Assembly (NCBI GenBank): GCA_905479065.1
Contig: CAJQLB010000008.1
Location: 1-64,000 of the forward strand
DNA: 64,000 bases
Reading direction: 5' to 3'
From: an uncultured Flavobacteriaceae bacterium
Lineage (GTDB): Bacteria > Bacteroidota > Bacteroidia > Flavobacteriales > Flavobacteriaceae
Shown here piece by piece: positions 25,565-35,127 of the stretch. Made by a program: the position numbers and the translations under genes. The notes under the pieces are model-generated. The model saw nothing but the letters and a program-made list of their open reading frames with translations. It was not told where the DNA came from and did no database searches. Position 1 is the stretch's first letter. Each line of letters starts with the position of its first letter.

Positions 25565-25616
25565 CAAAATTACATAATGTTTAACTTATTTGAATAAAGA
25601 TTAAACAATATTTAAC
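25565..25616 (-). promoter_or_regulatory. Shared promoter/operator element, copy A
   Basis: This 52-nt element lies between the TetR-like gene and the divergent acr3. The plus strand has TTTAAC (25580-25585), 15 nt, TTAAAC (25601-25606), 5 nt, TTAAC (25612-25616). The minus-strand -7 element TAATTTTG is at 25565-25572, 18 nt before the regulator ATG. The boxes cover the upstream promoter regions of both divergent genes. It shares 40 of 52 bases with copy B at 21453-21504. Confidence 0.65.
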
Positions 25617-25630
25617 AGAAACAATAATTT

Positions 25631-25638
25631 TATATTTG
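25631..25638 (+). promoter_or_regulatory. Putative -7 element of acr3
   Basis: TATATTTG matches TAnnTTTG, 40 nt before the acr3 ATG. The third box of element A (25612-25616) falls about where its -33 element should be. Confidence 0.5.
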
Positions 25639-25677
25639 TTTTTACAGTTTTCTAACTATTTTTGACAAAAAATTTTG

Positions 25678-26724
25678 ATGACATCAACACCAAAAAAGTT
25701 AAATACTCTAAATTCTTATTTGACCTTGCTTATTTTTTCAGCAATGATGTTAGGGGTTTTAATTGGTTATCTTTTTCCTAATTTTAATGTGGTACTCAAT
25801 GAATTTAATTTTGGAGCAACTAACATTCCTATTGCCGTTGGGCTGATTTTGATGATGTATCCACCTTTAGCTAAAGTGAATTATTCATTGCTACCTCATA
25901 TATTTAAAGATGTAAAAACCTTGACCTTATCGTTATTTTTGAACTGGATAATTGGACCAATTCTCATGTTTGTTTTAGCATTAATATTTTTGCAAAATCA
26001 TCCTGAATACATGGTAGGTCTAATTTTAATTGGTTTAGCCCGTTGTATAGCTATGGTTTTGGTTTGGAATGATTTGGCTGATGGTAGTCCTGAATATGGT
26101 GCAGGTTTGGTAGCCTTAAATAGCGTTTTTCAAGTTTTTGTTTACAGTTTTTATGCGTGGTTGTTTATTTCTGTTTTACCACCGTTATTCGGTTTTCAAA
26201 GTATGGAGATTGATGTTTCTATTTACACGATTACAGAAAGTGTGGCCATTTATCTTGGTATCCCTTTTTTAGCGGGTTTTTTTAGCAGACATATTTTAAT
26301 TAAAATTAAAGGTGAAATGTGGTATGAGACAAAATTCATTCCTTACATTTCTCCATTGACACTAATTGCATTGTTATTTACCATTGTTTTGATGTTTTCT
26401 TTAAAAGGTGATCTTATCATTCAAATACCTGGAGATGTTCTTTTAATCGCTCTTCCTTTGATTATCTATTTTATTCTGATGTTTTTTATTAGCTTTTTGA
26501 CTGCGAGAGCTTTAGGAGCACCTTATAAAAGTAATGCTGCTATTTCCTTTACGGCGTCTGGAAATAATTTTGAGTTGGCGATCGCTGTATCCATTGCGGT
26601 TTTTGGGTTAAATTCAGGTCAAGCTTTCGCTGGAGTAGTCGGGCCTCTTATCGAAGTACCTGCTTTAATTGCATTAGTTAAAGTTTCTTTTTGGCTAAAA
26701 AATAAGTTGTATGACAAGGGCTAA
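25678..26724 (+). CDS. acr3: ACR3-type arsenite efflux transporter
   Basis: The 348-residue integral membrane protein has about ten helices and belongs to the ACR3 branch of the BART superfamily, which expels arsenite/antimonite using the proton gradient. The conserved cysteine region [20 protein letters not shown] lies near residues 118-137, and a second family block [16 protein letters not shown] lies near 298-313. The ATG at 25678 is used; a TTG precedes it. No arsR, arsC or arsD is adjacent, and the gene instead faces the TetR-like regulator across the shared element A. The natural substrate could differ from arsenite. Confidence 0.88.
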   Translation: MTSTPKKLNTLNSYLTLLIFSAMMLGVLIGYLFPNFNVVLNEFNFGATNIPIAVGLILMMYPPLAKVNYSLLPHIFKDVKTLTLSLFLNWIIGPILMFVLALIFLQNHPEYMVGLILIGLARCIAMVLVWNDLADGSPEYGAGLVALNSVFQVFVYSFYAWLFISVLPPLFGFQSMEIDVSIYTITESVAIYLGIPFLAGFFSRHILIKIKGEMWYETKFIPYISPLTLIALLFTIVLMFSLKGDLIIQIPGDVLLIALPLIIYFILMFFISFLTARALGAPYKSNAAISFTASGNNFELAIAVSIAVFGLNSGQAFAGVVGPLIEVPALIALVKVSFWLKNKLYDKG

Positions 26725-26807
26725 TATTTTCTTATTTAAGGATTTATTAACATTATCAAATTGAGCTTCTTCGTAGATTTGATGAAATAAATTTAATATT
26801 AATTAAT

Positions 26808-27644
26808 ATGAAAAAAATACTATTATTATTAGCATTATCCTTACAAAGTGTGATTAGTGCCCAAATAGAAACACCGGCTCCAAGTCCAGGGGCTCAATTA
26901 ATACAACGGGTTGGATTGACAGATGTATCAGTTAAGTACTCAAGACCTTCAATGCGTGATCGAGTGATTTTTGGAAACCTAGTTCCTTTTGACCGAATAT
27001 GGCGTACCGGAGCAAACGCGAGAACACAGATAACCTTTAGTGGAGAGGTTTCTGTAGCAAAAGAGATTTTAGCACCGGGAACATACGCTATTTTCACGAT
27101 TCCTCAGCAAGATAAATGGGAGGTGATTTTGTATTCTGACTATCAAGGAAACGGTGCACCTAAAGTATTAGATGATGATAAGGTGGTTGCTAGAATTATA
27201 ACAAAAGTAACCCAAAAAGACACCACTGTTGAAACGTTTACGATCGGAATTGATAATATTTCGATGAATTCTTTTGATTTAGGGATCTCTTGGGAAAATA
27301 GTCATGTTTCTGTACCTTTTAGTGTACCAACGGACCAGGCTGTAATGTCTTCAATAAATAAAACAATGGCTGGACCCTCAGCTGCAGATTATTATGCTGC
27401 GGCAACTTACATGATGCAAGATGGTAAAGATATAGAACAATCAAAAATGTATATCGATAAGGCCATGAGTATGTTAGAAAATCCAGGCTTTTGGCAACTG
27501 AGGCAGCAATCACTAATTTATGCTGCGGCGGGAAATAAAAAAGAGGCAATTGAGATTGCCAAAAAATCACTAGAGGCTTCCATCGCTGCTGGTAATGAAG
27601 ATTATATCAAAATGAATAAGGATTCATTAGCTGAATGGCAATAA
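26808..27644 (+). CDS. DUF2911 family secreted protein
   Basis: The 278-residue protein has a signal peptide (residues 1-18, cleavage near ISAQ) and a DUF2911 domain at about 25-175, marked by QRVGLTDVSVKYSRPSMRDR, WRTGANARTQITF and PGTYAIFTIP. A C-terminal TPR-like helical part (about 195-278) follows. DUF2911 proteins are common exported proteins of unknown function in Bacteroidota. The gene stands alone, 83 nt after acr3, and ends at a strong terminator. Confidence 0.85.
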   Translation: MKKILLLLALSLQSVISAQIETPAPSPGAQLIQRVGLTDVSVKYSRPSMRDRVIFGNLVPFDRIWRTGANARTQITFSGEVSVAKEILAPGTYAIFTIPQQDKWEVILYSDYQGNGAPKVLDDDKVVARIITKVTQKDTTVETFTIGIDNISMNSFDLGISWENSHVSVPFSVPTDQAVMSSINKTMAGPSAADYYAAATYMMQDGKDIEQSKMYIDKAMSMLENPGFWQLRQQSLIYAAAGNKKEAIEIAKKSLEASIAAGNEDYIKMNKDSLAEWQ

Positions 27645-27660
27645 CACAAGATTTGTTGTT

Positions 27661-27690
27661 AAAAAAAGTGGGTTAATACCCACTTTTTTT
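27661..27690. terminator. Bidirectional terminator
   Basis: AAAAAAAGTGGG (27661-27672) pairs perfectly with CCCACTTTTTTT (27679-27690) between the convergent DUF2911 and DEAD-box genes, with A and T tracts suited to both strands. Confidence 0.85.
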
Positions 27691-27752
27691 ATGTTGTAAA
27701 GTTCTGAAAGTCTTTCACATTTTAACGAAAGCGATGAGATTAATAAATGCAT

Positions 27753-29111
27753 TCATCGACGTTTCTTATTGCGTTTGTTGAAATTCTTATCACCACGTGT
27801 TTTTGGTTTTTTATATTTTTTTGCAATTTTGAATTTGTAGGACCCTCCCAAATTTTCCTTTGAATTTTTCTCTGATTTTTCATGAAATGCTGGTCCTGGT
27901 GCATCATCATCAGTGGGTCTTTTTACAGGATTATAGTGCTCACGATGTTTTGGTCGCTCTTCCTCGATTAGTTCATCAGAGATAGTGATGATTTCAGGCA
28001 TCGTAATTAATGAAATTTTCATTTTCATTAAATTCTCTATATTTTCAACAGAATGTTCTTCAGACATTGTACTAAAAACTATTGAGTGTCCTTCTTTTTC
28101 AGCACGTCCTGTTCTACCGATTCGATGCATATAATTTTCTGGATAATCAGGAGTGTCAAAATTTATAACGTGGGATATATCATCAATATCCAAGCCTCTT
28201 GCCATGACATCAGTTGCAATTAATATACGTTGCTCACCTTTTTCAAATTGTGCAATACTTCTCAACCTATAATTTTGAGTTTTATTTGAATGGATCACAC
28301 AAGACTGACCGTAGAAAGATTCTTCAATTTGATTAAATAATCGGTCGGCCATGCGTTTGTAAGCAACAAAAATTAAAACTTTATTAAAAGTCTCCGAATC
28401 TTCAAGTAGGTGATTCAATAAATTTACCTTCGTGTAGAAGTTGGGTACTTTGTAACGTTTCTGGGAAATATTTTCAAGAGGAGTTCCCGAAAGCGCAATT
28501 GAGATACGAGTCGGTTTGATGAAAAACTCTGAAATTAGCACATCGACATCTTTAGTCATTGTTGCTGAAAACATGATATTTTGTCGTCGTTCAGGTAATA
28601 AATCAAATATATTGAGAAGTTGGTGTCTAAAACCTAAATCTAACATAACGTCAACCTCATCAATTACTAACTTTTGAATAGTCTTTAATTGTAAGACATG
28701 TGTCAGAGCCAAATCGTAAAGGCGCCCGGGTGTTGCAACTAAAATATCAACTCCTTCGGAAACCGCTTGTTTTTGCGTATTAATGTTAGTGCCTCCGTAG
28801 ATACCAAGTATTCTAACATTAGAGTATTTTGCCATTTTTTTAAATTCTTCTGTCACTTGAACAACCAGTTCTCGGGTAGGAACTAAAACGAGTACTCTTG
28901 GATGATCTTGTGTGCTAAACGGTAAGGTTCTTAAAATTGGTAATGCATAGGCAAACGTTTTCCCTGTTCCTGTTTGTGCAATTCCAACAACATCTTTACC
29001 TGAACTTATAATGTTAAAAGAATTAAATTGAATAGGTGTCGGGTGCAGAAAACCTAAATCTTCAATGGCATTAAGTAAAGGCGTTGTTAAGTTTAAATCT
29101 GAAAAATTCAC
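27753..29111 (-). CDS. DEAD-box ATP-dependent RNA helicase, RhlE-like
   Basis: The 452-residue RNA helicase has the Q motif (HPTPIQ near residue 23), Walker A AQTGTGKT near 45-52, VPTREL, GGTNI, ATPGRL, motif II VIDEVDVML near 148-156 (DEVD rather than DEAD), SAT, and motif VI HRIGRTGRA near 324-332. A basic C-terminal tail rich in lysine (about 410-452) probably binds RNA. RhlE-like helicases act in ribosome assembly and mRNA turnover, often in cold. The minus-strand TATCTTTG at 29129-29136 is a good -7 element. Confidence 0.9.
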   Translation of the reverse strand: MNFSDLNLTTPLLNAIEDLGFLHPTPIQFNSFNIISSGKDVVGIAQTGTGKTFAYALPILRTLPFSTQDHPRVLVLVPTRELVVQVTEEFKKMAKYSNVRILGIYGGTNINTQKQAVSEGVDILVATPGRLYDLALTHVLQLKTIQKLVIDEVDVMLDLGFRHQLLNIFDLLPERRQNIMFSATMTKDVDVLISEFFIKPTRISIALSGTPLENISQKRYKVPNFYTKVNLLNHLLEDSETFNKVLIFVAYKRMADRLFNQIEESFYGQSCVIHSNKTQNYRLRSIAQFEKGEQRILIATDVMARGLDIDDISHVINFDTPDYPENYMHRIGRTGRAEKEGHSIVFSTMSEEHSVENIENLMKMKISLITMPEIITISDELIEEERPKHREHYNPVKRPTDDDAPGPAFHEKSEKNSKENLGGSYKFKIAKKYKKPKTRGDKNFNKRNKKRR

Positions 29112-29128
29112 ATCAAAAATTTAGTTCA

Positions 29129-29136
29129 CAAAGATA
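29129..29136 (-). promoter_or_regulatory. Putative -7 element of the DEAD-box helicase gene
   Basis: Reads TATCTTTG on the minus strand, 18 nt before the ATG. Confidence 0.5.
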
Positions 29137-29167
29137 TGTTATTCTGTGTTAACGTCCTTATTTATCC

Positions 29168-29175
29168 TAACTTTG
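29168..29175 (+). promoter_or_regulatory. Putative -7 element of pabB
   Basis: TAACTTTG matches TAnnTTTG, 27 nt before the TTG start of pabB. Confidence 0.5.
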
Positions 29176-29201
29176 TAACCTTTTAAATAAATCAAATTAT
29201 A

Positions 29202-30491
29202 TTGAGAACCAAGCTCATATTGGACGTGCTAAATACGGGAAAAGTTAAACAACAGCTATTACTTTGGAGTCAACAATTTGACAACGTTGTATGGCTTGAC
29301 TCTAATCAATATGATCGTAGCCATACACGATATGATGCGATTTTAGCAGTAGACGAGTTTACAAGTATTCGAACTAGTAAGATCAATGCGTTTCACAAAT
29401 TGAACAAATTTCAACGTATTACAAAAGATTGGATTTTTGGTTATATAACTTATGATATTAAAAATGATATCGAATTATTAAAATCAGAAAATCGCGATGA
29501 ATTGGGGTTCGATGAATTGTTTTTCTTTCAGCCTAAAAAACTATTTTTACTAAAAGGGAATAAACTTGAAATTCAATATTTGAAATTCTTTGAAAAAGAC
29601 GTAGAGAGGGATTTAGAGACGATTCAACGTTTAAATGTAACTAAAGAGGCTCGTGTCAATAAGTTGACAATAGCGTCTAGAATAAAAAAAGAAACTTATC
29701 TTAAAAAGGTAGGCACTGTATTAGATCACATTCATACCGGTGATATATATGAAGCCAATTTTTGTCAAGAGTTTTTTGCTGAAAAAGCAACGATTAATCC
29801 GGTGAAAACCTACAATAAACTTAATGATATCTCAAAACCACCATTTGCAACTTTTTTAAAAGACGGTAGTAATTATTTACTCTCTGCATCACCTGAGCGT
29901 TATATTTATAAGCAAGGGGAAATTGTCACGTCACAACCAATCAAAGGTACTGCCAAACGTTCACAAGATGCAAAAGAAGATGCGCGACTCATTTCGCAGC
30001 TTGAAAATGATGACAAGGAGCGTAGTGAAAATATCATGATTGTTGACTTAGTTCGGAACGATTTATCAAAGACAGCTATAAAGGGGAGCGTTCAAGTAAA
30101 GGAACTTTGCAAAGTGTATACTTTTAAGCAAGCCCATCAAATGATTTCGACAATTCAAAGTAAAGTAGATAAGGCACTCCCGCCTGTTGAAATAATTAAG
30201 ACAACATTTCCCATGGGAAGTATGACTGGGGCACCTAAGATTTCAGCTATGAAAATCATTGAAAAACTTGAAGAAACCAAGAGAGGTTTGTATTCAGGAT
30301 GTGTCGGATATTTCACACCTGAAGATAATTTTGATTTTAATGTTGTCATAAGGAGTATCTTATACAATTCGAATAATCGCTACGTATCTTTCTCAGTTGG
30401 TAGCGCTATCACCTCCAAAAGTGTGCCACTGAACGAATATGAAGAATGTATGATTAAAGCAAAAGCAATGCTAGAAGTTTTAGAAAATTAG
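29202..30491 (+). CDS. pabB: Aminodeoxychorismate synthase component I
   Basis: PabB converts chorismate to 4-amino-4-deoxychorismate for folate synthesis. The 429-residue chorismate-binding enzyme has IYEANFCQEF near residues 183-192 (PabB rather than TrpE type), LLSASPERY near 227, QPIKGTAKR near 246 (the lysine typical of PabB), IMIVDLVRNDL near 279 and TFPMGSMTGAPK near 339. No ATG exists near the N-terminus: the family-like start RTKLILDVLN is preceded by TTG at 29202, so TTG is the probable start codon. tilS and ade follow closely on the same strand. Confidence 0.88.
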   Translation: MRTKLILDVLNTGKVKQQLLLWSQQFDNVVWLDSNQYDRSHTRYDAILAVDEFTSIRTSKINAFHKLNKFQRITKDWIFGYITYDIKNDIELLKSENRDELGFDELFFFQPKKLFLLKGNKLEIQYLKFFEKDVERDLETIQRLNVTKEARVNKLTIASRIKKETYLKKVGTVLDHIHTGDIYEANFCQEFFAEKATINPVKTYNKLNDISKPPFATFLKDGSNYLLSASPERYIYKQGEIVTSQPIKGTAKRSQDAKEDARLISQLENDDKERSENIMIVDLVRNDLSKTAIKGSVQVKELCKVYTFKQAHQMISTIQSKVDKALPPVEIIKTTFPMGSMTGAPKISAMKIIEKLEETKRGLYSGCVGYFTPEDNFDFNVVIRSILYNSNNRYVSFSVGSAITSKSVPLNEYEECMIKAKAMLEVLEN

Positions 30492-30504
30492 TATAAATTT
30501 GAGC

Positions 30505-31818
30505 ATGAACAATTTTTTTGAACACCATATAAAGAAAAACTTTCCTTTTCTGCTTAGGGAGAAATTTGTTCTTGCGATATCAGGAGGTATCGATAGTGTT
30601 GCACTCGCTTATTTATGTCATCAAATGAAAATGAATTTTGAGCTAGCACATTGTAATTTTAACTTGAGAGGACAAGAAAGTGATGATGATGAAGCATTTA
30701 TTGAACAACTGGGGAGTAATTTGAGTATCCCGGTTCATGTCAAAAAGTTTGAGACCTTGCAATACGCAAAAGAGTATAAAATGAGTGTTCAAATGGCTGC
30801 TCGATCGCTACGTTATTCTTGGTTTAATGACTTGGCAGAAGGTAATAAGTTTAAATACATCGTGACGGCTCATCACGCAGATGATAATTTTGAAACGTTT
30901 TTAATTAATTTGTTTCGAGGAACAGGATTAGATGGCTTGCTGGGTATTCCTGAAGTTAATGACAACATTGTGCGACCTCTTTTGCCATTTAAGCGTGAGG
31001 CTATTGAGAAATTTGCTGAGAACTTTAATTTGCAATGGCGCGAAGATAGTAGTAACACAAGTACCAAATATGTCAGAAATAAAATTAGACAAGAAGTTCT
31101 ACCTATTTTAAAAAAAATTAATCCACAATTATTAGAGAATTTTGAAAGAACTCAGACGTACCTCAAACAAACTAAGTCTATTGTTGATGATCGATTGAAT
31201 GATGTGAGTCACACAGTCATTCAGCAAAAAGGCAATGATAAATTGATATTCGATATCGTCGCACTACAAAAGCTTGATAATACTTCGGCTTATCTTTACG
31301 AATTACTGCATGACTATGGCTTTACGCAATGGGACGCTATATTGAATTTGTTAACAGCACAGTCAGGAAAGTACGTATATTCTCATTCACATCGCTTGAT
31401 AAAAGACCGAAACTTTTTAATTTTACAAAAAATAAAAGAATCAATTAATCCACCAATTCTAATCACACAATCAGAAAAGTGTATTTCGACACCATTTGGC
31501 AGTATAGAAATTAATAGAAATGTAAGACTCTCTAAAGTGGTTAAATCCGTTGCCTATTTAGATGAGAGTACTTTAACATATCCATTAACTCTGAGAGCAT
31601 GGCAACAAGGTGATTTCTTTTATCCTTATGGCATGGTTGGAAAAAAAAAGATCAGTAAATTTTTAAAAGATGAAAAATTATCATTGTCAGATAAAGAAGA
31701 GGTGTGGTTATTATGTGCTAATGACAATGATATAGTTTGGGTTTTAAACCATCGTATAGATAAACGCTTCGCAGCTTGCTCAAGCACGAAAAAAATTATA
31801 AAGTTTGAAATAAAATAA
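30505..31818 (+). CDS. tilS: tRNA(Ile)-lysidine synthase
   Basis: TilS attaches lysine to C34 of tRNA-Ile(CAU) using ATP, changing its decoding from AUG to AUA. The 437-residue protein has the PP-loop ATP motif AISGGIDSVAL near residues 25-35, AHCNFNLRG near 50-58 and TAHHADDNFETF near 118-129. The C-terminal tRNA-binding domain includes RAWQQGDFFYPYGM near 369. The ATG at 30505 is preferred over a TTG two codons earlier. It starts 13 nt after pabB and its TAA is directly followed by the ade ATG, so the genes form an operon. Confidence 0.93.
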   Translation: MNNFFEHHIKKNFPFLLREKFVLAISGGIDSVALAYLCHQMKMNFELAHCNFNLRGQESDDDEAFIEQLGSNLSIPVHVKKFETLQYAKEYKMSVQMAARSLRYSWFNDLAEGNKFKYIVTAHHADDNFETFLINLFRGTGLDGLLGIPEVNDNIVRPLLPFKREAIEKFAENFNLQWREDSSNTSTKYVRNKIRQEVLPILKKINPQLLENFERTQTYLKQTKSIVDDRLNDVSHTVIQQKGNDKLIFDIVALQKLDNTSAYLYELLHDYGFTQWDAILNLLTAQSGKYVYSHSHRLIKDRNFLILQKIKESINPPILITQSEKCISTPFGSIEINRNVRLSKVVKSVAYLDESTLTYPLTLRAWQQGDFFYPYGMVGKKKISKFLKDEKLSLSDKEEVWLLCANDNDIVWVLNHRIDKRFAACSSTKKIIKFEIK

Positions 31819-33441
31819 ATGATTGAAAGAGGACAAATTGTAGATATTGGTAAGCAACGAATTTTTAAGGGAGAGGTAACATTTGAAAATGGAGTAATTA
31901 CCTCAATTATTGAAAAAAATCATGATGTTAATCAATTTATTATGCCTGGCTTTATTGATGCGCATATTCACATTGAAAGTTCCATGTTAGTGCCAAGTGA
32001 GTTTGCAAAACTTGCCGTTGCTCATGGGACCATCGCGACAATCTCAGATCCACACGAAATTGCTAATGTCATGGGTTTAGAGGGCGTTAATTTTATGATA
32101 GAAAATGGTAAAAACACGCCGTTTAAGTTTTATTTCGGTGCGCCATCTTGTGTGCCTGCTACTGCTTATGAATCATCGGGAGCATCGATTAATTCCGATG
32201 CTATTAAGGCACTATTGGCAAAAGATGATATTAAATATTTATCTGAGATGATGAATTATCCCGGTGTTCTCAACAAAGACAAAGAGGTAATGCAAAAATT
32301 AGCCTGGGCAAAACTATTTAATAAACCTGTGGATGGCCATGCGCCTGGACTTCGAGGGGAATCACTTACCACATACATTCAATCAGGTATGTCAACAGAT
32401 CACGAGTGTTTTTCTTTCGAGGAAGGATTAGAGAAGTTGGAAAAAGGAATGAAAATATTAGTGAGGGAGGGTAGTGCAGCCAAAAACTTTGAAGCCTTAA
32501 TCTCTTTATTACCGCGGTACTACGAAAACATGATGTTTTGCAGTGATGATAAACATCCCGATGATTTGATTTTGGGACATATCAATGATTTGTGTAGTCG
32601 TGCTATTAAAAAAGGGATGGACCTATTTAAAGTGTTACAAGTTGCTTGTATTAATCCAATAAATCATTACAATTTAGATGTTGGTCAGTTGCGTGTTGGA
32701 GATTCTGCAGATTTTCTTGTTGTCAAGGATTTGCATGAGTTTCAAACAATTCGCACATACATTTCAGGAAATAAATTGTTTGATAATGGGACAACATTTT
32801 TAAACCCTGTTCATTTTAAAGTGATTAATAACTTTAACATTTCTGATAAAGAGATATCAGATTTTTCATACAAATCTAATGCTAGTAAAATAAAAGTAAT
32901 TGAAGCATACAATGGAGAGCTTGTGACTGGAACTAGTATTGAAAATTCAACAATTATTAATGGCAACTTAATTTCTAATACTGAGATTGATGTCTTGAAA
33001 ATTGCAGTTGTGAACCGTTACAATGATCAAAAACCAGCAATTGGCTTTATCAAGAATTTTGGACTAAAAGAAGGAGCTATTGCATCATCAGTCGGACACG
33101 ATTCACATAATATTGTCGTTGTTGGAGTTACAGACGAAGACTTATGTAAAGCTGTAAATATGCTTGTCGAGTATAAGGGAGGGATATGTGCCTTATCTAG
33201 CGTTAAACAAATGATTTTGCCATTACCAATTGCAGGTATTATGAGTGATCAAGAAGGTCGAATAGTGGCTGATAAATATGCGCAAATTGATACTTTTTCA
33301 AAAGAATTAGGTAGTACTTTAGAGGCTCCTTTTATGACTTTGTCATTTATGGCCTTACTGGTCATACCATCATTAAAACTAAGCGATAAAGGTTTATTTG
33401 ATGTTCAAAATTTTAGTTTCACGTCATTAGAGGTTCAATAA
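31819..33441 (+). CDS. ade: Adenine deaminase
   Basis: Ade deaminates adenine to hypoxanthine in purine salvage. The 540-residue amidohydrolase has the metal motif [14 protein letters not shown] near residues 43-56, SDPHEIANV near 76-84, DGHAPGLRG near 173, DHECFS near 194 and CSDDKHPDD near 240-248, followed by the C-terminal adenine deaminase domain ([12 protein letters not shown]). It abuts tilS with no gap and is followed 3 nt later by the YheT-like hydrolase. Confidence 0.93.
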   Translation: MIERGQIVDIGKQRIFKGEVTFENGVITSIIEKNHDVNQFIMPGFIDAHIHIESSMLVPSEFAKLAVAHGTIATISDPHEIANVMGLEGVNFMIENGKNTPFKFYFGAPSCVPATAYESSGASINSDAIKALLAKDDIKYLSEMMNYPGVLNKDKEVMQKLAWAKLFNKPVDGHAPGLRGESLTTYIQSGMSTDHECFSFEEGLEKLEKGMKILVREGSAAKNFEALISLLPRYYENMMFCSDDKHPDDLILGHINDLCSRAIKKGMDLFKVLQVACINPINHYNLDVGQLRVGDSADFLVVKDLHEFQTIRTYISGNKLFDNGTTFLNPVHFKVINNFNISDKEISDFSYKSNASKIKVIEAYNGELVTGTSIENSTIINGNLISNTEIDVLKIAVVNRYNDQKPAIGFIKNFGLKEGAIASSVGHDSHNIVVVGVTDEDLCKAVNMLVEYKGGICALSSVKQMILPLPIAGIMSDQEGRIVADKYAQIDTFSKELGSTLEAPFMTLSFMALLVIPSLKLSDKGLFDVQNFSFTSLEVQ

Positions 33442-33444
33442 CTT

Positions 33445-34401
33445 ATGCCACTGTTAACAGCCTCTTACAAAGCACCATTGATATTTAAGAATGGATTTAT
33501 AGCAACCGTTTACTCTGGTTTAATTAGAAGAATTAAATTAGTACAGAAACGCGAACGTTTGATATTAAGCGACCAAGACTTTATTGATTTGGATTGGAGT
33601 TATGCAAAAGTTAAATCACGCAAGGTCATTGTATTATTGCATGGTTTGGAAGGTCACGGTCAAAGGCCTTATATGACAGGTCCTGCAAAATTATTTAACG
33701 AGAATAATGTCGATGCTGTTTGTGTAAATTTTCGTGGCTGTAGTGGCGAACCTAATTTTAAATATAGAAGTTATCACTCGGGAGCAACAGAAGATCTTGT
33801 GGATATTATTAATCACTTGATTTATGAAAAAAAATATGATGATATTTTTTTTCATGGGATAAGCTTAGGAGCAAACATTATATTAAAGTATTTAGGTGAA
33901 AGAGATAACGTTCCTGACGAGGTTAAGGGTGTTGTAGCGGTGTCTGTACCTTGTGATTTGCAGGGGTCATGTCATGAATTACATCAGCTAAGAAATAAAC
34001 CCTATCATGATAATTTTAGACGACATTTGGTTGGGAGGCTTAAGGCGAAACAAGTAGAGCATCAAAAAGAAATTAGTTTAGAGCAAATAAAATCAATTAA
34101 ATCTTTGAAAGATTTTGATGACGTATACACCTCGAAGGCTCATGGCTTTAAAGATGCTCTTGATTATTACAAAAAATGTAGTAGTTTACAATTCTTGTCA
34201 AATATTAAGACCCCTACACTCATTATAAACGCATTAAATGACTCATTTTTGTCACCAGATTGTTACCCAGTAAAACAAGCAAAAGAAAATAAAAATCTTC
34301 ATTTAGAAATGCCTAATCATGGTGGGCATGTTGGCTTTATAACACTCAAAGGCTATTATTACAACGAAACAAGAGCACTTGATTTTTTTTTAATTGGATA
34401 A
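33445..34401 (+). CDS. YheT-family alpha/beta hydrolase
   Basis: The 318-residue alpha/beta hydrolase of the YheT/EMB8 esterase group has LLHGLEGHGQRPY near residues 65-77 (oxyanion region), the nucleophile serine in HGISLGANI near 133-141, the acid in NDSFLSPD near 266 and the catalytic histidine in NHGGHVGF near 292. It has no signal peptide. The natural substrate is unknown; family members have esterase activity on short acyl esters. It lies 3 nt after ade, so it probably ends the pabB-tilS-ade transcript. Confidence 0.87.
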   Translation: MPLLTASYKAPLIFKNGFIATVYSGLIRRIKLVQKRERLILSDQDFIDLDWSYAKVKSRKVIVLLHGLEGHGQRPYMTGPAKLFNENNVDAVCVNFRGCSGEPNFKYRSYHSGATEDLVDIINHLIYEKKYDDIFFHGISLGANIILKYLGERDNVPDEVKGVVAVSVPCDLQGSCHELHQLRNKPYHDNFRRHLVGRLKAKQVEHQKEISLEQIKSIKSLKDFDDVYTSKAHGFKDALDYYKKCSSLQFLSNIKTPTLIINALNDSFLSPDCYPVKQAKENKNLHLEMPNHGGHVGFITLKGYYYNETRALDFFLIG

Positions 34402-34413
34402 AAACAAACATTA

Positions 34414-34680
34414 TTAAAAATTAAGTAACAAAGAATTATAACTATCTTGAACCGTTTTGATGATATAAGACTTATCTGAATTCAAACCTTTAATATTATA
34501 TATTTTATTAAATTCTCGCATATTAGTATCGCCCCACAAAGAGAATTCAATGATTATTGGAGTTAATCGAATTCCTTTTTCTGTTAATAAATAAATATTC
34601 TCTTTTCTGTTTTCAGGGAGTTTTCTTTTAAATATTAGTTTGTAAGATTCCAGTAATTTTAATCGTGCAGACACGCAGCG
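34414..34680 (-). pseudogene. Remnant of an HxlR-type regulator (C-terminal half)
   Basis: The frame encodes about 86 residues (VSARLKLLESY, then LTEKGIRLTPIIIEFSLWGD) matching only the second half of an HxlR winged-helix regulator: recognition helix end, wing and C-terminal helix. The N-terminal part, including the usual cysteine and the GGKW motif, is missing, and a stop lies at 34693-34695 in frame. The first possible start is a GTG at 34674. A 5'-truncated, non-functional gene is the simplest reading. Confidence 0.65.
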
Positions 34681-34702
34681 TATATATTTTAATTATGAGG
34701 AT

Positions 34703-34933
34703 TTGTTTTCAAATGAGCTTTTACCTCCATATCCCATCCAATGTGGTATTGAAAATTTTTATGCACCACTTTTTGATCAACTTGACGAAGCACTTGCAAG
34801 CAGGGACTATAAATTTTATTTGAATAATGATGAACCCGAGGAACTTGAAGGTCCTTATTTTTTAGTTCCAGCTCCATGTGGTGATTGTACATTTTACGGT
34901 GATAGCAGTCCACCTGTATGGTGGGAAGAATAG
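34703..34933 (+). CDS. Orphan acidic Cys/Trp-containing ORF, possibly a gene remnant
   Basis: This frame is open from 34646 but has no ATG; TTG at 34703 is the first usable start (76 aa). The product is acidic and ends in PCGDCTFYGDSSPPVWWEE, with a CxxC pair and a double tryptophan. Codon pattern looks coding, and a rho-independent terminator follows on the same strand 32 nt after the stop. I recognise no family. It overlaps none of the HxlR remnant if started at 34703. It may be a small genuine protein or the 3' end of a larger lost gene. Confidence 0.4.
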   Translation: MFSNELLPPYPIQCGIENFYAPLFDQLDEALASRDYKFYLNNDEPEELEGPYFLVPAPCGDCTFYGDSSPPVWWEE

Positions 34934-34964
34934 CGGTAAACTGTAAGGTTTCTATAAAAAAGAC

Positions 34965-35000
34965 GAATCCCATGGTGACCATACCATAGGATTCTTTTTT
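34965..35000 (+). terminator. Rho-independent terminator
   Basis: GAATCC at 34965-34970 pairs with GGATTC at 34989-34994, extended inward through ATGGT/ACCAT with one mismatch, and followed by a T run. It ends transcripts from the left on the plus strand. Confidence 0.75.
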
Positions 35001-35127
35001 GTGTAATACCTTAATAATTATAATAATTATTAAAGTGATGACAAATGTACTTTAAAAATTAATGAATTGGGTAGCTTTCTAGTCTTATATTTTAAATATT
35101 TAATATATTTAAAGAAATAACACAGTC

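Noticed and set aside
34689-34982. Minus-strand 97-aa ORF
   Set aside because: Its composition looks non-coding and it runs opposite to the acidic plus-strand ORF, reaching into the terminator.
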